Source: CBDCVN01 sp965223045 (lineage in GTDB: Bacteria; Deinococcota; Deinococci; Deinococcales; Trueperaceae). From it: DNA of 64,000 nt. Under the pieces are notes generated by a model, which did no database searches, was not told the origin of the DNA, and saw only the letters and a program-made list of their open reading frames with translations. Every line of letters begins with the position of its first letter. Position 1 is the first letter of the stretch. The DNA is taken from positions 4,588,001 to 4,652,000 of the forward strand of contig CBDCVN010000013.1 in the NCBI GenBank assembly GCA_965223045.1. Reading direction: 5' to 3'. Positions 33,491-41,440 of this stretch are shown here, in pieces. The position numbers and the translations under genes were made by a program.

Positions 33491-36202
33491 ATGGTTAATG
33501 CCATCTACCATGCTGCAATGACAGAACTTGAAACTATACTTTCACCACGAGTAGTTTCGCGCTCTCTCAATGCAGGCCTAAAACAAGTTGGTAAATCGCC
33601 TAAAGATGTTGAGTATCGTGACATGGAGAAAATTTTCAAGTCACATATATACAAGCAATTGCAAGTAGCGATGAAAGCTGAAAAAGCTAAGGAGAAAATT
33701 AGCGATATTTTAGAAAGGCTTGAAAATGTTGAAGAGGTACCTAGTGGGCCACCTCCATTTTTAGAGCGGCAGGAAAGAAGTATTTTGAGTCTTAGAAAGG
33801 CGTTTAAGCTCTTTAATATTTATTTTGACTGGCCAGAAGTGCAGAAATCACGTGCGCTTTTGAAACTTATAGAAGAAGAGCATGATCAGCAAAAAGAAGC
33901 TAGTCAATTAATCGCAAATGCAAGAATACAGCTTAAAAAAGCTGAGGAAAAACTCAATGATCAACTTGTACAGCAAGATGCTGCAATTCAGAGCTTAGAG
34001 GAAGCTTATGAATTTGTAAAGAGTCTAGAAGATCCTAAAGTCCGTCGTTTGGGAAGACAAATAGGACAAGTTAAGAATGCTCAAGCAGATAAACAACTTG
34101 CACCAGCTGAACTAGAACGTGCTAGAAAATTGGTTGGTGATTTGCAGAAGATTATTTCAGAAGATAGTGAGAAGGCTTCTTCTAAGGCAGGTGAAACACC
34201 TGTAGCTACCGCTAAAGAAGGCAAGCTAGAAGGGGAAGGAGTAGAGGGGTTACTAAGTGATGTTGGTAATGAGATTTATGAACTTGAAACTCTAGGTAAG
34301 GATTTTTCTAATTTAATAGTTTTTAGACCTGAGCTTGCCCAAAAATTAGATAATCTTAAACAAAGGCTTAATAAAGGTCTTACGCCTGCAGACACATCTA
34401 TTGCAAAACTTCGTCAAAATTTTAATGAGGCACAAAATGATTTGTGCCAAAAGCTTAAAACTGAACTAAGAGATGTTCAGAAAGATGTTTTGGATATGGG
34501 TGATGAATTAGATACCCATCAACTTAAGCAGAATTTACAGGTGACTTTAGATGTGCTGGAAAATACCTTGCCTGCTGAGGTTGATGTACGTGAGATTCAT
34601 GATTTGTATCGCTTGCTTAAGCAACGTGCTAGTAAGCTTACTCAAGTTAAAGTACAAGAACGCCAGTCTTTTAAAGTTAAGCTTAAACAGCAAGGTGAGG
34701 CTATAGGGCAATTAAAAGGTTTATTGGAAAAGTATGATCCTAATGTAGATAAGAATAAGTATGAATTATTTTCTGATAAGTTAAAAAATTTGGATGAGGC
34801 TCAAAAACAGGGAGAGCTTGCTGGTGAAGTTCTAGATGATGCACGTCAGATTGCTGAAGCTTTAGAAGAGGCCCTTCTTAAGAAGACATTGTCTGATTCA
34901 AATTATCAAGAAGTTTACTTAGGTGCACTTTTGATACAAGTGCAAGCGATACCTATTTTAGAAGCAATTAGAAAACAATCAGACAAGGTAACTAGTGAGC
35001 TTAAAAAAAGCCTAAAACAGGTTAAGTCAAAAAAAGAACTGAAGCAAAAACGAATAGAACAACTTGAAAAACTAGTTAAGGAGTTTAAAGCTAATTCTAA
35101 GCTTAATTACAAAAATCAGCTACTTACACTTAAAGAGCGTACTGAAGCCCTTGATAATAAGGGCACTTTGGAGCTTTTGAATGATGCTCTAGAGCAGCTT
35201 GAAGCTGATAAATATCCTGATCTTGAGGAGTTTGAACGTGAACTGAAAAATGCTTTTGGTGAACGCTTAGCTGAAAATTTAGAAGAGCTGCACGAGTTAG
35301 AATCGGAAAGAGAACAAATAAGTGAAACTCAAGGTGAGGAAGTTAAAGAACTAGATGTTTTGTTAAAGGGTATACGCAAACAACTTGAAGAAGAAAAATT
35401 AGCCGAGGGAATAGACCGCTGTTGGTCGCTTTTAGAGTCTTTGCGTAATAAACAACAAAGAGCACTAACAAGTTTTGAACCACGTCTGGATGAGGCTATT
35501 AAAAACTTTTCCCCTGTTTCAAAACTCAATAATGATGCAACTACTAGTGTTTCGCGTATTTTACGCCACTTAAATGGGCAGCGTGAAACCTTTAGTAAAG
35601 TTTCAGCAGAAATGCGTAGCAAACTTGAAAATGCCTTAGATGAGGCAGAGCAATTACTTGAAGGCTTAAAAGAAGAATTAGAGACAGCTAGCGCTGTGGC
35701 TGGTAAGCTTATGAGTGGAAACATTCTGGATAATGTTTTTGGTTTAGGAACCCCTTCAAAAGTGGAGAAAAGCATAGAACCAATACCTACAGACTTACCT
35801 AAAGCAGAAGAGCATGCTACAGAAGTCATTAGTAAGAATGAAGTGCTTAGTAAGTTATTAAGTAGTTATCTAGGAGATGATGGTGTGCGGGACGCTGTTA
35901 TCTTTTCTCCTACTGGTGAGATGCTAGGTGGGTACACTTTGCTCGAGCCAAAAGAACTATTTACAACTCTAAAGAAAGTTGAAAACGATTGGCAGGCTCT
36001 AGGTAATGAGCTTACTCTTGGAAATACCAAATTTTTTACTATAGAAACACCAAAGTTTGCCTTTATTACTTCTCATCCTAAAGGAGGTTACAGCACGGCA
36101 ATTGTTTTAGATAAGCCTAGCACTTTAAACTCTATTTTAAATAGAATGCGCAGCGATTTGCCTACAATTAGTGAAGTTTTAAGTGGTCCTGCCTTCGCTT
36201 AA
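33491..36202 (+). CDS. Long coiled-coil protein with the same N-terminal domain and a C-terminal roadblock-like domain
   Basis: 903 residues. The first ~85 residues (MTELETILSPRVVSRSLNAG, LKQVGKSPKDVEYRDMEKIF) align with the start of the 260-residue protein at 30306. Residues about 85-780 are almost all charged heptad-type coiled coil (many Leu/Glu/Lys/Gln), with a low-complexity break near 230. The last ~120 residues (783-903: VRDAVIFSPTGEMLGGYTLL, then FFTIETPKFAFITSHPKGGY) are a roadblock-like fold. No ATPase head or hinge is present, so it is not an SMC protein. Likely a cytoplasmic scaffold. Its 3' end overlaps tsaE by 20 bp. Confidence 0.65.
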   Translation: MVNAIYHAAMTELETILSPRVVSRSLNAGLKQVGKSPKDVEYRDMEKIFKSHIYKQLQVAMKAEKAKEKISDILERLENVEEVPSGPPPFLERQERSILSLRKAFKLFNIYFDWPEVQKSRALLKLIEEEHDQQKEASQLIANARIQLKKAEEKLNDQLVQQDAAIQSLEEAYEFVKSLEDPKVRRLGRQIGQVKNAQADKQLAPAELERARKLVGDLQKIISEDSEKASSKAGETPVATAKEGKLEGEGVEGLLSDVGNEIYELETLGKDFSNLIVFRPELAQKLDNLKQRLNKGLTPADTSIAKLRQNFNEAQNDLCQKLKTELRDVQKDVLDMGDELDTHQLKQNLQVTLDVLENTLPAEVDVREIHDLYRLLKQRASKLTQVKVQERQSFKVKLKQQGEAIGQLKGLLEKYDPNVDKNKYELFSDKLKNLDEAQKQGELAGEVLDDARQIAEALEEALLKKTLSDSNYQEVYLGALLIQVQAIPILEAIRKQSDKVTSELKKSLKQVKSKKELKQKRIEQLEKLVKEFKANSKLNYKNQLLTLKERTEALDNKGTLELLNDALEQLEADKYPDLEEFERELKNAFGERLAENLEELHELESEREQISETQGEEVKELDVLLKGIRKQLEEEKLAEGIDRCWSLLESLRNKQQRALTSFEPRLDEAIKNFSPVSKLNNDATTSVSRILRHLNGQRETFSKVSAEMRSKLENALDEAEQLLEGLKEELETASAVAGKLMSGNILDNVFGLGTPSKVEKSIEPIPTDLPKAEEHATEVISKNEVLSKLLSSYLGDDGVRDAVIFSPTGEMLGGYTLLEPKELFTTLKKVENDWQALGNELTLGNTKFFTIETPKFAFITSHPKGGYSTAIVLDKPSTLNSILNRMRSDLPTISEVLSGPAFA

Positions 36203-36602
36203 GGCCACTAGGGTGCTAGCTGAAAATTTGACACTTTTTCTTCCTAAGGGTGCTTTGCTTATTCTCCTAGGTGATTTGGGAGTAGGTAAAACTACTTTAG
36301 TACAACAACTTGGTTTAGCTTTGGGGACAAAGGCAAACATAAGCAGTCCTACCTATACCCTTATTCATGAGTATCCCACACCAGAAGGAATACTTGTTCA
36401 CATAGATGCTTACCGCTTATCTGAAGCTAAAGCTCTAGTTGATATGGGTTTGGATGATTATTTGTCAAAAGCTCGTTTAGTGGTAGTAGAATGGGGTGAA
36501 GGTTTGCAGAAGCTCTACTACAATAGCTGGCTTTTAAAACTGAGAATTTCAGAGGATATAAGGTATGCTGAGCTTGTTTATCAAGGTCAAGTAATCATGT
36601 AA
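36183..36602 (+). CDS. tsaE: tRNA threonylcarbamoyladenosine biosynthesis ATPase TsaE
   Basis: 139 residues. Walker A LLGDLGVGKTTLVQQLG (about 32-48), then SSPTYTLIHEYPT and HIDAYRLS, and VVVEWGEGL; all are typical TsaE motifs. It acts with TsaB and TsaD in making t6A at position 37 of ANN-decoding tRNAs. It starts with GTG inside the coiled-coil gene, so translation is coupled; tsaB/tsaD are not in the window. A GTG further in could also serve as start. Confidence 0.93.
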   Translation: MVLPSLKATRVLAENLTLFLPKGALLILLGDLGVGKTTLVQQLGLALGTKANISSPTYTLIHEYPTPEGILVHIDAYRLSEAKALVDMGLDDYLSKARLVVVEWGEGLQKLYYNSWLLKLRISEDIRYAELVYQGQVIM

Positions 36603-37281
36603 CTTACTAAGCCTAACTTTTTTCATTCTTGAGGATAGATTGATCTTATAGCTCTTTTAAACCTAAAACTTATGTAACCGAAGATGCAAAGTCCTTTAGA
36701 GTTAGGTTTTCTAAATGACACCTTGTATAGTTTATAAGAAAGAGAACAGAATTAGAGCTTTACTATCAACCCATTATAGAGGTAAGCTCAAAGAGGTTAG
36801 TTGTGAAGCGTTGTTAAGGTGGAATCATTCTAATAAAGGGATGATTTTTCCTGATATCTTTATTCCTATGGCTGAGGAGTCAGGGTTGATTATAGAATTA
36901 GGTGAATGAGTGCTTAATGAAGCTTGTAGACAGCTTAAGACATGGCACCTAGAAGGTTTTGAGCTAAATATAGTTGTTAATGTGTCTGTAGCATAATTCG
37001 CACAGCCTCGATTTGTTAATACAGTACAGCAAATTCTAGAATTGTATGAGCTTAAAGCTTGTTTACTTGAGCTAGAGGTGACTGAAAGTATGATTATGGA
37101 AAGTGTTGCTCCAGAACAGCTGGAATCTCTTAAAAAATTAGGATGCACTATAGAACTTGATGATTTTGGTACCGGATATTCCTCTCTGGCAGCATTACAC
37201 AATCTTAAATTAGATAGTTTAAAGGTTGATAGATCTTTTATACAGCGTTTACAGAAAGATCATAGCGAAAGTCAAGTAACA

Positions 37282-37589
37282 CTGGAATTACGCACCCCTT
37301 AAAAAGTCTTTCACAAACAAAGTATTCCTGCATATACCTTTCTAAAGATGTGTGCAGGAATGATTTATTCTCTTAGAGCGTAAACTCTTTTCCAGACAGG
37401 TTGAGGTATTATCTGACAAAAAGTATAAGTGTGGAATTACCCCAAAAAGTTTTTAGAGGCATTTTGAGGTGGGTAAGATTACTGTGCAGGAAATAGTAAA
37501 AAACGATTTTGCGTCAGAGGCACATCTTATGGCATGTGGTCGGCAAAAACCCTTATCTAGATGAGTAATTAGAGCCTGCGTAATTCCAG
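37282..37589. mobile_element. 308-bp inverted-repeat element (MITE 1) in the EAL pseudogene
   Basis: Ends CTGGAATTACGCA (37282-37294) and its exact inverse (37577-37589). GTAACA is duplicated at 37276-37281 and 37590-37595. No protein-coding frame inside. Excision with one GTAACA restores the EAL frame. The parent IS is not in the window. Confidence 0.85.
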
Positions 37590-37609
37590 GTAACAGTAAA
37601 AACAATAAT

Positions 37610-37762
37610 CAGTAGTCCACAATCGTGATAAAGGATTCTCAATAAGATGCCTATAGCTAAAATTCGTAGTAATAATAATTCGTCCTACACACAAATTTGA
37701 TAAGTGATCAAAATCTATTTTAGATCAACTCTTCAGTTTTTTCTCCATTTTGCGGAGTACTG
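37610..37762. mobile_element. 153-bp inverted-repeat element (MITE 2) in the EAL pseudogene
   Basis: Imperfect inverted ends CAGTAGTCCACAA (37610) and, inverted from 37762, CAGTACTCCGCAA. ATAAT is duplicated at 37605-37609 and 37763-37767. No frame inside. Excision with one ATAAT joins ATA-ATA-GCA-CTC and restores the conserved IALAHFLGL of the EAL domain. It is a different family from MITE 1. Confidence 0.8.
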
Positions 37763-37936
37763 ATAATAGCACTCGCTCACTTTTTAGGCTTACATATAGT
37801 GGCTGAAGGTGTAGAGCAAGAGCAGCAATTTGACTTTTTACACCAGCTTAATTGTGATAGGGGTCAAGGTTATTCATTTTCTAAGCCTGTACCTGCTGCC
37901 GATATCCGACGATTTCTTTTGAAGAGTGATTTTTAG

Positions 37937-38147
37937 AATTATATAGTGTGCTAAAAAATCCCCCCAAAAAAACTAACGGGAGTTTTTAACTTATAGAAGT
38001 TCCTTAACTATACTTAGGATGACATCTCTCGTTTCTTGTGTTAATTAAAGCAAAGGTTTATTTATCTATTTGGATATCTACAGTGGTTACAGCCCTAACT
38101 TTTATAAAATTTTGTTTTCTGGATGAATTTGGGAGAGTGGTGTATAT
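37937..38147. other. Gap before the SARP regulator
   Basis: 211 bp, AT-rich. It holds the presumed promoter of the regulator. The TGTCACG direct repeats found downstream are not present here, so the regulator may not control itself through them. GGGAGAGTGG lies before the ATG at 38148. Confidence 0.35.
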
Positions 38148-41100
38148 ATGGAAGTGAAATTTTTAGGAACACCACAAATTTTTCATGAAGGTCAGTGGCA
38201 GGACATTAGCTTGAATAAGGCCTATTTGCTAATTATTTACCTGATACGTAAAGATAACTGGGTTTCTAGAGATGAGATTCTAGGCCTTTTCTACCCAGAC
38301 ATCCCTGAGAAGCAAGCTCGAGTAAATCTACGTGCTCTACTTAAGCGAGTACGAAAGATGCCTTTATCTGATTACTTAGAAAGTAAAGATGAGCGTTTAC
38401 GCTTGTTATTGACTAATGATGTAAAAGATTTCCAAAAGGCTGTAAATGAACAAAATTGGTTAATTGCTGTAGGACTTTACAAGGGGGATTTCCTAAAAGA
38501 TTTTTGTGAAAGGACTCCTAGTTTGGACGCTTGGTTAGAGCTAGAGCGCCAAAGTTTGAAAGAAACTTATCACTCTGCTGTGTTAGGGTTTGTTACAGTT
38601 TTAGAACAAGAACAAAAATTTACAGAGGCTTTGGCCTTGCTTGGTAATATCTTTAGAGAAAACAACCTTAATGAAGAGCTAGTACAAACCTACATGCGCT
38701 GTGCTTATTTGTCTGGTAAACGCCAAAAAGCCTTAGAAATTTTTGAGAACTTCAAAAAAGAATTAGAAAATGAGTTAGCTATCTCACCACTAGTAGAAAC
38801 ACTTATCCTAGCTGAAAAAATAAAGCAAAGCTCTGACATTTCTGAAAACAAGCCAGTTAAGAAACAGTACTCCAAAGCTTCAATCACAACTTTTATAACA
38901 GAGCTAGAAACAGCATCTAAGCCTTTCCACCATTTTGTGGCACGTCAAGAGGCTTTAAACTGGCTTAAAAAATATTGGCTTAAAGCTAGTAGTGGGTATG
39001 GGCAAATTGTATTAATTCATGGTGAGGCTGGCACAGGCAAAAGTGCTCTCATTGAAGCTTTTTGTAAAATTGTGCAACAAGATGCTCTCATAGCTAAGGG
39101 GAAATGTAGCACCTATATGGGAGTAGGTGATCCCTACTTGGTTTTCCAAGATGTTGTTGCAGATATCTTAAGGGTAGTAGAAAATAAAAGGGAATTATTA
39201 ACTCAATTGTTTAAAGCAGGGTCTAGTTTGCTTAATAGTTTTGTACCTAAAGTAGTTGAGCAAACTCTAACCAAGTTAACAAGCAAAGAACGCCAAGAGT
39301 ACGACACTATTTTAAAAATGGGTGTGTCTATAACTCACCAAAGTCAGCTATTTATGGAAGCTACTGCTATTTTAGAGCAGCTTGCTAAAAAAGTGCCATT
39401 AATTGTTGTGCTTGATGACTTGCAGTGGGCAGATGCTCCTAGCCTAAGCTTATTATTTCACCTAAGTCAACGTTTGCAAGAATTACCAATATTTTTCATA
39501 ACTGCTTATAGGACAACCGAAGCTAAAGATACTGCGGGGCTCACAAAGCTTAGTAATGAGCTTAAACGACTTTATGGTGAAGTCACTTTAGATTTTGATA
39601 GTGTTGTTGAGCAGGAGCAAGAGGTTTTTGTGAACGCTTTGCTAGATAGTGAAGATAATCAGTTTGATGATAAGTTTCGCAAGGTGCTAGTGGATAAAAC
39701 TGGGGGACACCCTCTTTTTGTGCTCGAGCTACTAAAAAACCTAGAGACAAAAGGTCATCTGTGTGCTAATAAACAGGGTAAGTGGACAATGGTTGCAGAG
39801 CTTGACAATTTTGAGTTACCTGCTAAAGTTGAAGCAGTTATAGCAGAACGCATACGTTATCTTTCTCCTAGGTTGCAGGAAATACTTTACTTAGCTAGTG
39901 TAGAAGGAGAAAGTTTTACCTTAGAACTAATTGCTAATTTACAAAATCAGAAACCTTGGGAGGTAGTTAAAGCACTTGGTAGTGCAGATAAAGGCCACCA
40001 TCTTATTAAATTACAAGGATTCAAAGAAGTAGCAGGTAAACGTTTGTCTCACTACAAATTTAGACACCAATTATTCCAAGAATATCTTTATAAACAACTT
40101 AGTGAAGTGGAGCGAAGTTTTTTACATGGTGAAGTGGGTGTTGGATTAAGCAAACTAGTACCTAATGGGCCTTCTGAATTTAGCTTACAGTTGGCACAGC
40201 ATTATCAATTAGCTGGACAGGTTAATAGTGCTTTACCACACTGGCAGCACGCTGCTGGACACGCAGAACAGCTTGCTGCTTATTTAGAAGCCTCTGCCTA
40301 TCTAGAGCAAGCACTTAAGCTACTTGATAATTTGCCTAATGAAAGTTTAGCTTTAGAACTTTCTTTGCAGCTTAGATTGGGGGAGTTACTTTGTAGGATT
40401 AAAGGCTGGGCTGCCCCAAAAGTTGAACAAGCTTTTTCAAGAGCATATACTTTATGTAAACATGAGAACTTAGGTCAACCAACAGAGTTGGCACCTGCTC
40501 TTTTAGGTCTTTGTACTTACTATCAAAATCGTGCTGATTATAAAACTGCTGTTGAGATAGGGGATAAATTAATACAAATAGTTAAACAAAATCCCCAAGT
40601 TCCTGTTTTAGCTTTTGCAGCACAGGGTTGGAATTATCTTTTTCAGGGTGATCTTATAAAGGCTAAGGAACTCTTTGAAAAGGGCAATAGCATTTATAAT
40701 CGTAAAGAACTTCATTCAGAAGGTATTGGTAGTTTAAGTGGTTTAGCATGGACACTGGCAATGATGGGTTTAGAAGATGAAGCATTTAGGCATTTAGATG
40801 AGGCTCTTTGCTTAACTGAAGGCATAAAAGAACCTTTTAACCGTGCAGTAGTTCATACCTATGCAAGCTTTATTAATGCTTTTACTTCAAAATGGGAAGT
40901 TGCTTGTGAGTACAGTCAGGTAGCTATAACCCTAGCCCAAAAACATTACTTCCCAGTTGTTGGAGCAGCAGCAGAGTATTTTAGGGGGTATGCACTTTAC
41001 TGGTTGGGTTCTAAACAAGAAGGTATAGAGCATATGCTACAAGGGTTTAAGTTATGGCAGATGTGTGGTTCTAGACTTGCCGAAACTGGTTATTTGATAG

Positions 41101-41366
41101 CTCTTGCAGAGGTTTATATAGACCATGATAATTTAGGTGAGGCTGAGAAAATGCTTAAACAATCTCAGGCAAGGATGAATTCCTCAGGTGAGTTCTATTA
41201 CCAACCAGAATTCTATCGCTTGCAGGGTAAATTGTTAAATATTAAGGGCAAGTCAAAAGAAGCCAAAAATATTTTTAATGAGGGGATTAGTTTAGCTAAA
41301 AAACAAAGTTCAAAAGTGTTAGAATGTCGTTTGTACAGAGACCTTAAAAGTTTACCCATTAAATAA
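38148..41366 (+). CDS. Large SARP-type transcriptional regulator (winged helix, BTAD, AAA ATPase, TPR)
   Basis: 1072 residues. Order: OmpR-like winged helix (about 1-90: YLIRKDNWVSRDEILGLFYP, then RVNLRALLKRVRK), BTAD helical domain (about 92-225, ending KALEIFENFKKELENELAIS), AAA/STAND ATPase with Walker A HGEAGTGKSALIEA (291-304) and Walker B LIVVLDDLQWADAPS (about 418-432), then TPR-like repeats to the end (SALPHWQHAAGHAEQLAAYL, FQGDLIKAKELFEKGNSIY). SARP proteins activate by binding direct repeats next to the -10 box; the ATPase and TPR parts receive the signal. The first candidate operator lies 12 bp after its stop, in front of the next gene. Confidence 0.9.
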   Translation: MEVKFLGTPQIFHEGQWQDISLNKAYLLIIYLIRKDNWVSRDEILGLFYPDIPEKQARVNLRALLKRVRKMPLSDYLESKDERLRLLLTNDVKDFQKAVNEQNWLIAVGLYKGDFLKDFCERTPSLDAWLELERQSLKETYHSAVLGFVTVLEQEQKFTEALALLGNIFRENNLNEELVQTYMRCAYLSGKRQKALEIFENFKKELENELAISPLVETLILAEKIKQSSDISENKPVKKQYSKASITTFITELETASKPFHHFVARQEALNWLKKYWLKASSGYGQIVLIHGEAGTGKSALIEAFCKIVQQDALIAKGKCSTYMGVGDPYLVFQDVVADILRVVENKRELLTQLFKAGSSLLNSFVPKVVEQTLTKLTSKERQEYDTILKMGVSITHQSQLFMEATAILEQLAKKVPLIVVLDDLQWADAPSLSLLFHLSQRLQELPIFFITAYRTTEAKDTAGLTKLSNELKRLYGEVTLDFDSVVEQEQEVFVNALLDSEDNQFDDKFRKVLVDKTGGHPLFVLELLKNLETKGHLCANKQGKWTMVAELDNFELPAKVEAVIAERIRYLSPRLQEILYLASVEGESFTLELIANLQNQKPWEVVKALGSADKGHHLIKLQGFKEVAGKRLSHYKFRHQLFQEYLYKQLSEVERSFLHGEVGVGLSKLVPNGPSEFSLQLAQHYQLAGQVNSALPHWQHAAGHAEQLAAYLEASAYLEQALKLLDNLPNESLALELSLQLRLGELLCRIKGWAAPKVEQAFSRAYTLCKHENLGQPTELAPALLGLCTYYQNRADYKTAVEIGDKLIQIVKQNPQVPVLAFAAQGWNYLFQGDLIKAKELFEKGNSIYNRKELHSEGIGSLSGLAWTLAMMGLEDEAFRHLDEALCLTEGIKEPFNRAVVHTYASFINAFTSKWEVACEYSQVAITLAQKHYFPVVGAAAEYFRGYALYWLGSKQEGIEHMLQGFKLWQMCGSRLAETGYLIALAEVYIDHDNLGEAEKMLKQSQARMNSSGEFYYQPEFYRLQGKLLNIKGKSKEAKNIFNEGISLAKKQSSKVLECRLYRDLKSLPIK

Positions 41367-41378
41367 ATTCAAGTAAGA

Positions 41379-41408
41379 TGTCACGCTTATGTCACGGCAA
41401 AGTATTAA
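41379..41408 (+). promoter_or_regulatory. Candidate SARP operator and promoter, site A
   Basis: TGTCACG at 41379 and again at 41390: an exact 7-mer repeated with an 11-bp period. Six bases after the second copy is TATTAA (41403-41408), a -10-like box. The exported hydrolase gene starts at 41441 with AGGAGG before it. Confidence 0.65.
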
Positions 41409-41440
41409 AGTACAAGCCTATTTTCAGATAGGAGGAAGAA

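Larger units (their letters stand above)
36736..37936 (+). pseudogene. EAL-domain (cyclic-di-GMP phosphodiesterase) pseudogene
   Basis: Fragments in order: LELYYQPIIEVSSKRLV, a frameshift near 36800, CEALLRWNHSNKGMIFPDIF (the EALLRW signature), a stop at 36907, NIVVNVSVA, a stop at about 36993, ELEVTESMIMES, ELDDFGTGYSSLAALHNLKL (the DDFGTG loop), KVDRSFIQRL. Two inserted elements follow, and then LAHFLGLHIVAEGVEQEQQ and QGYSFSKP. These are the EAL motifs in correct order. No GGDEF or sensor part remains upstream. Removing both elements and one copy of each duplication restores the frame through VTVKTIIALAHFLGL. The point lesions mean it is dead regardless. Confidence 0.9.

Noticed and set aside
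35329..35829. 166-codon minus-strand frame inside the coiled-coil gene
   Set aside because: Ser/Leu-rich shadow of a Lys/Glu/Leu coiled coil; no start signal.
33491..36202. SMC/Rad50-type ATPase call for the 903-residue coiled-coil protein
   Set aside because: There is no Walker A, Walker B or signature motif at either end; the ends match the 260-residue roadblock protein instead.
36907..36996. In-frame TGA and TAA in the EAL gene as recoded sense codons
   Set aside because: The gene also has a frameshift and two insertions, and no intact gene here uses stop codons as sense; simple decay explains it.
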